From the NCBI GenBank assembly GCA_002245135.1, contig NGBS01000591.1, positions 160,344-224,343 on the forward strand: a DNA stretch of 64,000 nucleotides. Direction: 5' to 3'. The stretch's first letter is position 1. The number at the start of each line of letters is the position of its first letter. Under the pieces are notes generated by a model. The model did no database searches, was not told the DNA's origin, and saw nothing but the letters and a program-made list of their open reading frames with translations. Shown here one piece after another: positions 37,268-49,031 of the stretch. The translations under genes were made by a program, and so were the position numbers. Source of the stretch: Proteromonas lacertae. Taxonomy: Eukaryota > Sar > Bigyra > Opalinata > Proteromonadidae.

Positions 37268-39635
37268 ATGAAGCTTTTATTCGCAGAAGTTAACTCTCAA
37301 TTGTTGAAATGCTTAATTACGCTTGCAGAAAGTAAAGTACAAGCTACTCATGAGGTAATGCCACCGAATCTTGTTAGATTTGGTAGAAACATTGCATTAG
37401 TAGAGAGTGATACAATCTATGGAGGTAACGCTATCTGTCGATATCTCGGATATGCAAATCCCAAATCAAAATTGGCAATGAATCTTGAAATTGATTCTTG
37501 GTTGGAATTTGAAGAGAATATTCTTTCAGCTGCAATTGCAGTATATATACATTTATTCATATTATATTTATAGAAAGGTAACATTGACAATGCTTTTAAG
37601 AAATTAGAAGAGTCATTAAATGGCAAGAAATATATAACTGGAAAATTAAGTACTGCTGATATTGTACTAGGATCATCTCTTTATGGTAAAGTAACAAGTA
37701 TATATATATATATTATATTATAATGATTTTTGTATAGATGAATATCCAATATTAAGTGCCTATGTAAATAATTTATTCAACGAAAGTAGTTTCAAAGCAG
37801 GATTAAGTGAATTAGAAAAATGTAAAGAATTATTACCAAAACCATTCAGCTTACCTGAAAACTTATCATTATTGAATAAAGTCAAAATCTTATTCAATCA
37901 AGCAGTAATAAACGCATTTCCAACCTTACCAAAAGACAAATTTACAATTGATGTAGAAGTAAATACAAAACCAACAATGAATCATGATTATCAATGTAAT
38001 AGTGCAATGTCTTTATTTAAGACATTAAAAGCCAATAAGATTGCAGATGCACCAAACCAACCTCGAGCTGTTGGTGAAAAAATAATGAATAACTTCCCTT
38101 CTCATTCATTATATGAGAAATTAGAATTAGCTGGACCTGGTTATATTAATTTATACTTATCAAAGAAATGGGTAGCTGATGAAGTAATGAGAATATTGAA
38201 TTTTGGAGTTGAACCACCAGCTGCTGAGAAGAAGAAAGTAATAATTGATTATTCTAGTCCAAATGTAGCTAAAGAGATGCATGTTGGTCATTTAAGAAGT
38301 ACAATTATTGGAGATACAATTGCAAGAATTTTAGAGTTTGCAGGACATGATGTAGAGAGAGTAAATCACGTTGGTGACTGGGGAACTCAATTTGGTATGT
38401 TAATTGCGCATTTAAAAGACACTTGTCCAAATTATAAGACAGAAATTCCTAATATTAATGATTTAACAAAATTTTATAAAGAAGCTAAAGCTAAATTTGA
38501 TGAAGATGAAGAATTTAAAAAAAGAAGTCATTTGGAAGTTGTTAATCTACAAAGTCATGATGAATCAGTGAATAAAGAGAATATTGGATTATGGAAAAGA
38601 ATTATTGAAGTAAGTCAACAAATGTTCACTCTTGTTTATGAGAAATTGAATGTACATCCAGGATTAAAGATGGTAGGTGAATCCTTTTATAATCCAATGT
38701 TACCAAGTGTAGTAACAGACTTAGAGAAAGAAGGAATGTTGACTAACAGTGATGGTGCTAAGATATGTTTTGTGGAAGGTGTTGAAACTCCATTAATCGT
38801 ACAAAAATCAGATGGTGGTTTTGGTTATGATACTACCGATTTAGCTGCTATTAGATATCGTGTTAATGATAGAAAAGCAGATTGGGTTATATATGTAGTA
38901 GATAGTGGACAAGGATTACATTTTGATATATTGTTTAAAGCTGCAAGAAAGTCACATTTTGTCCATGAAAATACACGTTTAGATCATGTAGGATTTGGAG
39001 TAGTTCAAGGTGAAGATAAGAAGAGATTCAAAACAAGATCAGGTGATACAGTACGATTAGTTGATTTATTAGATGAAGCTAGAGATAGAGCAAGAAAGAT
39101 ATTAGATCAAAGAATCGCTGATAAAACCTCGCCATTAACAGAAGAGAAAGAAATTGCATATGCTGCTGAACAATTAGGTTATGGAGGTGTAAAATATTTT
39201 GATTTAAGACAACATAGATTATCTGATTATGTGTTCAATTATGATAGAATGTTGAATCCTGATGGAGATACTGCTGTTTATATGAATTATACTTATGCTA
39301 GAATAAGATCAATTATAAGAAAGAGTGAATATTCAAAGAATCTTGAAGAATTGAAGAAAAAGGCAATTCATATCACCCATCAAAGTGAATATGAATTATG
39401 TATTCAATTATTATGTTTCCAAGAGATTATTGAACAAATTGAAAAGGATTTATTACCTCATAAATTGTGTAATTATTTATATAATTTATCAATTAAGTTG
39501 AATAACTTTTACAGAGATTGTAGAGTTATTGGAAGTGAAGAAGAGCCAGATAGAATCTTATTATGTAGTGCAACTGCTGAAATTATGAAGAAATGTTTGG
39601 ATTTGTTGGGAATTATTCCATTAGAAAGAATATAA
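37268..39635 (+). CDS. Arginyl-tRNA synthetase with GST-like N-terminal domain
   Basis: Charges tRNA-Arg. Three exons (introns 37541-37573 and 37698-37737) give about 764 aa. Class I signatures are HVGHLRSTIIGD (HIGH motif) after SSPNVAKEM and VQGEDKKRFKTRSGD (KMSKS-equivalent loop), and the all-helical C-terminal anticodon domain of ArgRS is present (DYVFNYDRML...). The first 200 residues (NAICRYLGYAN, SWLEFEENILSA, KYITGKLSTADIVLG) look like a GST-C-type domain, as used by other synthetases and AIMPs for complex assembly. Such a domain is unusual on ArgRS. The frame is intact. Confidence 0.92.
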
Positions 39636-39766
39636 AAATGATTTGTTTTATTTTGTTTTATTGTTTTTTTCTTTATGATTATTGTTTATGTTTATTTTTA
39701 AAAACATAAATCTATTTCTTATATTACTTTTTTTATTTTATTTTTTAAACACAAAAACTATAAAGA

Positions 39767-41104
39767 TTAAGGACATTTCTTATCTAAATACTTTACTCCA
39801 TTCTCATTATACTCTCTTTTATTAAACCACATTTCATCAAAACCATTTATACTACATAACAAACTTCCTCCAATCCAACTCAGTATATTTCTATCATTCT
39901 CACTGGAATTAATCACTTTCATCTTATTCGTATTAGGATTCATTACTAAATCCATCTCTCTACAAATTCTATCATAAAATCCATTCATGGAACTATTACC
40001 ACCAGTAACAACTGTACTTTTCAGTTCCTTTCTTATCTCTGCATTTAAGCAATTCACACTATTAGATATATATCCTGTAAATGATATTATATTACTATCT
40101 ATTCCAGGAACACTTGGATCATAAAGTATCTCTGGAACTGCAAATCTTTCAAGTCCAACTTCAATTTGCTGTCCATCTGGAAGTGTAAATGGAACAGGTA
40201 AGAAAGTTCTATTTCCTTCTTCTTCACTTCGTATAAATGGCATATCACTCATTACACTAACTTGTTGTTTGATTTGTGAACCTATTTCTCTCTTTATGTA
40301 ATTATAATATGTTTCATTACATTAAATATTCATTAAAGAAAATATAAAAATTATAATATCATTAAAAGAAAGAAAGATATATTTTCATTTATTTTAGGTA
40401 CAATGCCTTTCTTTTCCACTAATTCAGTATAAAAATACTCATCAAAATATCTTCCACCCAAAGGACATTTTTGAACTCCTTCTTTTAATACCCATCCATC
40501 TAATACAGGAATACAACCAGTATATTGATAACATGATTCTATTACATAAGCACTTGTCACACCACAACCATAGCAACTTACTACTGCTGAATTGCAGAAG
40601 TATATAGCAGGCACTTTGTATGTTTCGAATAGTATTTCTGTGTATTTATATCGTTCATTATCTGTTATATCCAGTGGTTCTACAATTAATATTGGGTTTT
40701 CTTCTAAACTTGTATCATGATTTAATTTCTTACAATTGTCTATGAGTAGTTCAATGGCATCCCAGTCTTTTACTATAAAGAAAATGTGATAATCTATATA
40801 CCATGTCCATCATTTGTGAGTGGGTCATATACATAACTGATTGATTTACTAATCAAAAACATTAAATAGTATATATATATACTTTGTGAGTAAATCATTT
40901 ATATACCATTTTGATCTGTTGATGTTAATATCTATTTCTTTCATTTTATTTGCATCTGGTAAATCTATTCCAATAGAAGTTGGTACAATAACCTATATCA
41001 CTAAACATAATAAACTATACACCTGGCTTACAATCACCTGCATCTCCAAAGCAAGTTTTGTATGTCCCTATATCCAAAACAACTCCTCTTTGGTCAATAT
41101 TCAT
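39767..41104 (-). CDS. Actin-related protein, Arp4/BAF53-like
   Basis: About 400 aa with the actin fold: RGVVLDIGTYKTCFGDAGD (phosphate loop 1), VTGGNSSMNGFYDRI (adenine/phosphate region), and WIGGSLLCSINGFDEMWFNKREY at the C-terminus. The LPDGQQIEVGLERF...PEILYDPS segment is closer to nuclear Arp4/ACTL6 than to actin, and several actin polymer-contact regions are changed. Arp4 works in chromatin remodelling and histone acetyltransferase complexes. Introns include ones near 41006-41033, 40870 and 40775. The junction at about 40298-40380 has no GT-AG solution and looks like an AT-AC intron (see findings). Another nuclear Arp is the main alternative. Confidence 0.8.
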
Positions 41105-41716
41105 AAAAATAAAATTCTGTCAATATGTCAATTAAATGTAATTTACTCTTCAATTTTAATTATTATCATATTGTAATAATTAATGCATGATTGTATATCT
41201 AATTTAAACAGTATTTGCTTTATTGTATTATAAAGCAAACAAGAAATTGAATGTAGGTGTTTTTGTTATTCATTTAAACAAATAGAACACTTAAAAACAA
41301 TAATTATTTGTATAATGCATTTATTATTCTTTATAAAGTGTTTTTAATTAACATTATAACTATCTAATAATTTTCAATCAATTATGCAAAGAAGAGAAAA
41401 TAGCATTTAATATTCCATTTGAAACACCATAATATTTACATATTATGCTTATTCAAAGAATGAGACAAAAATCACACAAAATCTAGAATAACCCTAATTA
41501 ATACATAGTAAAAAATCTACATTGAAATAACTATAGAAATTTTATCGTTATTATCTCCTATTTATTCCGATATGATCGAAAAAAGAAATAAGTTCAACTG
41601 ACAATATGTTCGTTTTTTAATTAAAATAACAGCTAGGTTTGACTTTAAAATAAAAGCTTGATAATTTTGAAATATTATTATTAAAAAAATCTTATAATAA
41701 TAAGGTGAAGGAACAG
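41105..41716. other. Divergent intergenic region
   Basis: 612 bp between the Arp4-like gene (minus) and the DYRK gene (plus), expected to carry both promoters. A perfect 10-bp inverted repeat with a 6-nt loop lies at 41214-41239 (TTTGCTTTAT / ATAAAGCAAA). No coding frame or RNA gene recognised. Confidence 0.45.
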
Positions 41717-43835
41717 ATGAATGATTTTGTTTGGAATGATTTATTAGATTTCCTACAATTCCATGGATTAGTTGACACTAAACAGGCGTTACTAAAAGAA
41801 TTGAGTATGAACTAAATTCGTTTATAATCATTTATATAGAAACAAAAAAAGACATAGCAGCTTGCCCTGTCAGTAGGCAGGATTTGTCCGGTATAAACAC
41901 AACTGTCATTTATCTTTCAATAGCTATACTAGATTCACATAAACTTGATTGCAAAGCCAACAAAAGCGACAATTTAGTCTTTTATAATACTTGCATAAAA
42001 CTACTGGAGAACCGTGAACCAAATCCGCTTGATGGTATTACCCATAATCTTGAACAACTATTTGCCAATCTAGGTGCTCAAATAGAGAGATCAGATCAAA
42101 TACTAAACTATATAAAAGAAAACCCACAAGATGTACCAGATGTTGATAATTTACTACACCAATTCAAGTGTATAGCTGCAGGTCTATTACATTATATGAA
42201 TCCACTCACAATAGGTCGTTTACCCCAAGAGTTATATGATGATTGCTGTCAAGTATTGGAAGTAGATAATTTAGATGCATTTCTCAGTTCATCCTCTTCA
42301 ATTCCAACAGAAGTAGTTGACGAAGAGGAATTAGCAAGTAAAGAAAAGCAGGGAAGTATTAATATTACTCAATCACCCGATATAACTTCTACTATAGGTA
42401 TAGACACTGCAGTATCATCAACTCAAGTATCAGAGTTTAGTGACTTAGAGAATTCTACTACAAATGGTAATTCAGATGGTTCATTGATACTTCCAGAAGA
42501 TTCTGTATATATGTCTAATGAAATGGATGAATATGTTGAATATGATAATATCAATGGTGATGAAGATGATGAAGAAGAAGATTTAGCTCCATATATGTGT
42601 TATAAAACATCAGGACAAGAATTTGAGAATTTAATACAACTGACTCCTTTAGCTAAACCAAAACCACCCCCAAAAGTTAGACCACGATCTGCTCCAAGAT
42701 TAACCTCATTTCAATTGCCAGTTAATTATTATACTCATCATACTGGATTTGAGCCACAACCTGATTTTGTATGTGAAACTGGTGATGTATTGATTGAGAA
42801 ATATGAAATAGTGAGACTATTAGGTGAAGCTGCATTTAGTAAAACATACGAATGTATAGATCATAAAGATAAGAAACACGTTTGTATAAAAGTGATTAAA
42901 AATGAGAAAGACTATGTGGATCAATCATTAGATGAGATTAAAGTGTTGACAGAGTTAAATAACGGTGATAAACAAAACAAAAATCATATATTGAGATTAT
43001 TTGGATATTTTTACTTTAAAGAACATTTATTTTTAGTGACAGAGTTATTATATCAGAATTTATATGATTTTACATGTTTATTAAAGAGACATAAGACTAG
43101 AAAACAGTATTTTACATTAGATAGAGTGAAGTATATAACAAAACAGATCCTTGAAGCAATGGTATATTATCATAATCTCAATGTTATTCATTGTGATTTA
43201 AAACCTGAGAATATAATGTTGGAGGATCCAAATAGATGTACAATTCAAGTAATTGATTTTGGATCATCCTGTTATAATACTGATAGATTAGTGTCTTATG
43301 TACAATCAAGATCATATAGAGCACCTGAGGTTATATTAGGAATGAGTTATGATAAACGTATTGATATATGGTCATTAGGATGTATTGTGGCTGAATTATA
43401 TACTGGTAATTTACTATTTGATAATAGTAGTGTTGGTGCTTTATTAGCTAGTGCTGTAGCAATTCTAGGACAAGTTCCTAAGAATATGTTACAATGTGGT
43501 ACAGCTGTAAATAAATATTTTGCTGGACCAGAATATATGATGTATGAATATTCACAAGAAAGTAATGGTTATACTGTATATATACCTGATAAAACATCAT
43601 TGAGTGAGAGATTGAAGGTGAAAGATAAATTGTTTATATCATTCTTAAAGTCATGTTTACAATGGGATCCTTCCAAAAGACCAACTGCTGAACAATGTTT
43701 GAAACATCCTTGGTTTAATACACAACCTACAGAAGACAGTATATATATATATTATTATTATTATTTATAGAGTTATATTTTGATTTACCAGCAGTGTTGA
43801 ATAAGAAAGTTAAAAAACATAAAGTAAAACATTAA
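41717..43835 (+). CDS. DYRK-family kinase with LisH-like N-terminus
   Basis: About 683 aa (introns 41805-41839 and 43739-43770). The N-terminus (WNDLLDFLQFHGLVDTKQALL) looks like a LisH dimerisation motif. An acidic, low-complexity region follows, then a kinase domain (about 42790-43700) with the HCDLKPENIML catalytic loop, DFGSSC and YVQSRSYRAPEVILG. The activation-loop Y-x-Q sequence, with Tyr as the autophosphorylation site, is diagnostic for DYRKs. The SRSYRAPE form matches the plant/protist DYRKP group rather than animal DYRK1/2. The glycine loop is degenerate (GEAAFSKTY) but the VAIK-type lysine (VCIKVI) is present, so activity is expected. Confidence 0.9.
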
Positions 43836-43956
43836 ATTTCTAAATAGCTACTTTAACTATAATTATTCCTTTTAATATTGTAGATGTTATTATAGTATGG
43901 TTCTTACATATATTCTTGATTTATATATTAAAATTGTTGAGTAACAGAAAGGGAAG

Positions 43957-43965
43957 AAAAAAAAA
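43957..43965 (-). terminator. Pol III terminator of tRNA-Trp
   Basis: Nine consecutive T's on the minus strand directly after the discriminator base of the tRNA-Trp gene. Confidence 0.85.
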
Positions 43966-44037
43966 TGAGGTAAGAGAGATTTGAACTCCCAACCTTTGGA
44001 TCTGGAATCCAACGCGCTACCGTTGTGCCATTACCCC
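43966..44037 (-). tRNA. tRNA-Trp (CCA)
   Basis: A 72-nt cloverleaf on the minus strand: acceptor GGGGTAA/TTACCTC (one G-U pair), D stem GCAC/GCGC with one mismatch, anticodon stem TTGGA/TCCAA with loop TTCCAGA (anticodon CCA), T arm GGGAG-TTCAAAT-CTCTC, discriminator A. No intron. The A box (TGGCACAACGG) and B box (GGTTGGGAGTTCAAATC region) are present. A run of nine T's follows the 3' end (43957-43965 on the minus strand), a good Pol III terminator. Confidence 0.95.
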
Positions 44038-44102
44038 TTCTATCATTTTGAATTGAATATGGGTTGATAAACAATTAGAGGAGTACATAATTTGTTTTTC
44101 AA

Positions 44103-44803
44103 ATGGAGAGTTTATTAGAGTTGTTATCTGATAAGTTTTACGAAGTTATGAAAGAAAAGAAGATTATTGGGGATAAAGAACTAGAAGATGAGATGTTAAA
44201 GAGTTTTCCTGAATATACAGCCGTATATAATTTATTTACCTTTAGCATGCATTACATGGAGAATTGTGCAAAATAATAAGTTTATATCTTGGGTTAAAAC
44301 TCGTCAAATACACAGATTCAAAAATTACTTGGTTAGCTGATAATGCTGTGGATGGATATAAGCTCTATTTTGAAGAGAACGAAAAGACTAGAAAGAAAAT
44401 GCTTCAAGATAAATTAGATAATGTTGCTCAAGTTGCACATCAAGTATAAATAATGTAGAATATTTTATATTCAATTTAGCATGTTAATTTACAATATATA
44501 ATTGAAAGAAATACCGCCAGAAAATTTATAATACCACCAGAAGATAGAATTCCACTTCCATTTACAGTAATTAGACACAACAATAGTAGTATGGATTTAG
44601 AATCTAACCCAAACTTCTCACAAGTAGTAGTATCATCATTTGAACCATTTGAAATACAACAAGACTATAGTTTTCTTGATGATATGGGAATTGTTCATAT
44701 CGATAAGGATAATCTACAGAAATATATACCACCGGAATATATTCCGTATGAATATACATATATATTATTTAATAGATATTTACCTCAAGAAATTCCAAGT
44801 TAA
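44103..44803 (+). CDS. DP-like (TFDP) subunit of E2F transcription factor
   Basis: Three exons (introns 44223-44245 and 44444-44479) give about 213 aa. The dimerisation and marked-box part is clear: ITWLADN then a coiled coil ending HVNLQYIIERN, parallel to the DP pattern I-K-W...QIAFKNLVQRN, then RIPLPFTVI...FEIQQDYSFLDDMGI, parallel to HLPFIIV...FEIHDDIEVLKRMG. DP proteins pair with E2F to control S-phase genes. The N-terminal 75 residues occupy the place of the winged helix, but the RRVYD recognition motif is absent (HGELCK at that place), so DNA contact by this subunit is doubtful. The protein is shorter than animal DPs. Confidence 0.78.
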
Positions 44804-44883
44804 TTGTTTATAATCTCTTCATTTATAAAATATGTTTTTACTTCAACCAACAAATAATAATAAAAACTAAAAAAATATCAAAA

Positions 44884-46015
44884 CTATTTATTTTTCTTCA
44901 TCATTTTTTCTTTTTTGACAATATCATCATCTTCATTATCAGATTTATCACTATAATCTTCACTATCACTCGACAATTTATCATTATCTAACTCTTTAAC
45001 ACCATCAATTATCTTTGTAATAAATGAAGAATCATCATTTATCACTTCTTTATCTTCTTCAGTATAATCTTGTATCTTTATCTCATCAGGTCTTATCACA
45101 TCAAATTCTACAGGCATTTTAATATCTAAACCTTGGTAGCAATTACAGAATGCAAATAAATTAACAGAATACATATTACTTCCTGGTGTATCTGGTGCTT
45201 GAAAGTGTAGCTTAACAGTAAACTCTCTTTCTTTACTCACACTTGTTTCATATGATGAAACTACTACACTTGGCTTCATTGTAATACGATTGACTACATT
45301 AGCAACTAACATGAAATACCATTTCTCTTGTATATCACCATAATAACTAAAAAACAATTAAAAATATTACAATAATATTCATATTTATACCAATTTGAAT
45401 GGCATTGTGGTGCTTTTTCTTTTGGTTTAACATGCAATCTTTTACAATGAACATTTACTGTTACTAAATCATTTGTTGCAATCGTGTCTTCATCAGCTAC
45501 AGTACATTTTGCAGTTATTTCCATAATAGGAAAAAGAGAAGTAACTGTTTTAACATCTTCGCGGTTTTCTTTATTTATTAATTCTTCAAAATTTTCACTA
45601 TTTTAAAAATAAATATAATAATATTAATAATACAATGGCTGCTTAATGAACTGTTTAAATGAATCACATTTCGATCTAATCTTTGCTATTTCTTCATTAC
45701 TCATATTTGGTAGTTGTGCAAATGGTTCATTATCACCATAGATTCCTTGATATAACATTTGACTTAAGTGTAAAATATGTGATACTTTACTAAACTCAGT
45801 AATTTCAGTAAATGGATTAATATCCACAACACATTCAAACATATGTTTTACTAACTTGGTACAAATGGGTAATATTGTGATTAGATCACTTATATCATCA
45901 TAAGTTAGCTCATTATATAATCTGTTTAAATATGCGTGTAATAATATATTGGCTTTGACATAACGATATTGTTTTTTATTTAATGATTCTAAATGGTCTG
46001 GATCAACCAACTATT

Positions 46016-46049
<34 letters not shown>

Positions 46050-46990
46050 GATATACTGATGGTTTAATCATTTGTCTTTTCTTCTTCATCATTGCATATA
46101 ATTCTTTTAAATGTTTTATTTCACTTTCTTTTCTCTTTAATAAATCAGTTTCTGTAAATTCATCAGAAAGACATAATATATCAATCAATACACTATATAT
46201 AATTAAATATATAAATATTTGCTTTTTATACTCCCTATTTGTATCTTCTTTTATGTTTTTATGATATAATCGTGTAGTTTCCATATATATATTATCATCA
46301 CCTGAATAATATCTTGTTTGATTATAACAATAAAAAGATATTAGTGGAATAAATATAACCATAAATGCACCATAAATATACAATACTTTCAATTTATTTT
46401 CTGGCTCTAATAACCAGGAAGGTAAACCGATTGAGATTTTGAAATCTACAAATCCATCGGGATTACCTGTTTCTTCATAATTTCTTCTACCTTCTTCATC
46501 AGTCAATGCTTCATATGCTTTTTGAATTTTGATGAATTTGGCTTTATCACCTGTTGTTTTATCTGGATGATACTTTAAACTTAATTTACGATATGCTTTT
46601 TTAATATCACTCAGTTTGGCACCTGACTTTATATTCAGTATTTCGTAAGGATCAAAAATATCGGAAGGTCTATTCTTCTGAATAACTTGATATGCATTTT
46701 GAAGTAGAAGCAAAATAATTGCACATATTATTATTTGCAAAATTACTCCTTTGTGACAAAATCGAGAAGAGAATGATTCACGATTAGCCATATCACTGTA
46801 TTTCTTTAATTCAGCTTGACTTCTTGCTTTCTAGCGTATTATATTATAAAATACATACCTTTTTTGGATTAATCTGTCCGAAATATGAATCATAGCATCT
46901 CCATAATATATAGAGTGTAGCAGGTATTAAATATAATGTTAAACAAGAAAAAATGAAGTAAGAAAAGGCAGATGAGTCGTAATCAATCAT
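44884..46990 (-). CDS. SEC63: Sec63, ER translocon J-protein
   Basis: Works with Sec61 and the Hsp70 BiP in import into the ER. About 650 aa from introns 46831-46858, 46011-46056, 45598-45633 and 45347-45390. Layout: N-terminal TM (YFIFSCLTLYLIPATLYIL), second TM, J domain with YHPDKTTGD (HPD motif present), third TM, the Brl/Sec63 helical domain (KQYRYVKANILLHAYLNRL), a C-terminal beta domain (LVANVVNRITMKPSVVV, QAPDTPGSNMYSVNLF), and a Ser/Asp/Glu-rich tail. The start is the ATG at 46990 directly before the first TM. No frame break. Confidence 0.93.
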
Positions 46991-47151
46991 TTTCTAAAAG
47001 CAAACTTGACTTGACATTATATGGGAGTTTGAAACAGTTCCGATACAAATACCCAATTTAAAAACTTTAAAAAATCTTTCTTTTTTGGATTTCTCAACAC
47101 TTAATTAATAAATCTTTAAACTTGATACATATTTAATTAGTAATAATACAA

Positions 47152-48661
47152 ATGTCATCAAAATCGTTCTTTAAACCTCCAGAAATATCGGGATATACTT
47201 ATAAGAAGTACTTAGGACATGGAATGAAAGGAGCTCTTTATCAAGTTCAAAGAGATGATGATTATGCAGAAAATCCAGATAAGTTTGCCTTGAGAATCGT
47301 TTGGATTGGTAAAAAGAAAAATGTTGATGATGAAATATCCTTATTATCTCAACAAGTATAATATATTCATTGCTATAATTATATAGTGTGATAACCTCCA
47401 AAGAATATCTTGTGAAACATTAATCACCTGTATTGACTTTGGTAACCCAGGATCATTCTTTTTTGCTTTATATAATTGTCCAGAAAAAGGTTCATTAAAA
47501 TATTTACTATTTAAAAACCGTAAACAGCGAGTAGCAATAGCAGAAAGATTTATACTAGGAATCTGTGCAGATTTAGCCAAAGCATTAGTGAAAATACATT
47601 CATTCAAATTACCTCATGGAGATGTAACACCTCAGAATATATTTATGAATAGTGAAGGAAGATTTGTCTTAGGTGAATATGGAATTAATCGTCACTTTAC
47701 TCTAAGTGATACAAATGTAATAAGTGCAGGAATGCCTTATTATTTACCACCAGAAATAGTAGTGAATGATTCAGAACCTACATTAAGATCAGATATCTTC
47801 TCATTAGGTTGTGTATTATGGGAATGTTGTAATCTACAGCCATTATTCCCGGATTATTTTAGTATAATTAAGTTTAATAATGATAAACAATTACCATCTA
47901 CATTCTTTGAAGGGTATAGTGAAGTTTTGAGAGAAGTGATTCAAACATGTTTGAATTATGATAACAAACAAAGACCTGAAGCTGAGGATATATTGGATGT
48001 TGATTGTATTAAAAAATATATTCAAGATAGAAGTATTACATTTTTTAATTTATTTTCTATAGTTAATCCTCATCCTACTAAATTAACATATCCCAAGAAT
48101 AACTTTGTATTTGTAGTGAATGAAGAAGTTAAAAGTGAATCTACAACACCACAAGTTGATGTTAGTACTGTTGATAGTTATTCTATCGAGCCAAACCTCC
48201 CAAATGGTTTAATATTTGATTCTAATACTGGTGCGATTAGTGGTACACCAACTGAATCACAAAAATCACAAAGTTATACAGTTACTGTAGAAAAAGGTGA
48301 TCAAGGTTGTGATACTAAGATTAATATATCAATTATTACTAGTGAACCACCAGCTAATTTGAAATACCCTAAAGATAAGTGGATTTTGAAGATTGATTCT
48401 GAAGTTCATATACAACCGACTTGTGATAATATTCCTACTATATATATGAGTCCTGGAGGTCTTCCTAATGGATTATATCTTGATCCAATAACTGGAGTTG
48501 TTTCTGGATCGCCAACTGATGCTAATCCTCCGACTGGCTATACTATCGTTGCTAAAAATCAATTTGGATCAAGCGTGTTTCAGGTTGAAATTGAAATTAT
48601 TGGTATATATTTTGTTTTTATTTCAATAGATGTATTTAACCCAAGAGATCCTTCATATTAA
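47152..48661 (+). CDS. Pseudokinase fused to two putative Ig (He_PIG) repeats
   Basis: About 483 aa (introns 47356-47386 and 48603-48629). The N-terminal 300 residues follow the kinase fold (GHGMKGALYQV loop, YYLPPEIV, RSDIFSLGCVLWE). The catalytic lysine is Arg (FALRIV), HRD is HGD and DFG is EYG, so catalysis is unlikely. The C-terminal part holds two repeats with LPNGLIFDSNTGAISGTPT and LPNGLYLDPITGVVSGSPT, the signature of putative Ig (He_PIG) domains, usually extracellular or cell-surface. No signal peptide or TM is seen, so the protein is probably cytosolic. Function unknown; a binding scaffold is likely. Confidence 0.78.
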
Positions 48662-49031
48662 CCATATATAATAAATTTTTATTATTTTTGTATTTTTGTG
48701 ATATTATTTTTGTGATTGTATATCTTGTTCAGTATACTTCATTCAGAAATTTAAAAATACTCTATTTGGCGCGAAATTTTCTTTTATATATTTTTTAGCT
48801 TTTCTCATTCCTCAAAGATTTTGATTTTTCTAAAATATTTTTTTCCTATTCAATATAGAATGTATACACCATTCATACATATATTTAGTCAATATTCAAA
48901 GATCTCACTTAATTCAACTCTTGGTTTATAATTCATTCATTAAAGGTATATGATCTTTTATATTCAATATAATAGAATATTTATTAATTATATATTAATA
49001 CAATACACCATATATAAATATATCAAGTTAA
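48662..49031. other. Intergenic region upstream of BRCA2
   Basis: 370 bp between the pseudokinase gene and BRCA2 on the same strand. Apart from the E2F-type palindrome at 48765-48776 it is AT-rich with no gene seen. Confidence 0.5.
48765..48776. promoter_or_regulatory. E2F/DP-type binding site
   Basis: TTTGGCGCGAAA, a perfect match to the classical palindromic E2F/DP site, about 255 bp before the BRCA2 start codon. In DNA this AT-rich a 12-mer with six G/C in its centre is not expected by chance. BRCA2 is a typical S-phase gene, and a DP-like subunit is encoded 4 kb away. Confidence 0.7.

Noticed and set aside
46011-46060. Microsatellite (AAT)n as a separate repeat element
   Set aside because: It is the body of an ordinary intron of SEC63, bounded by GTATAT and TAG.
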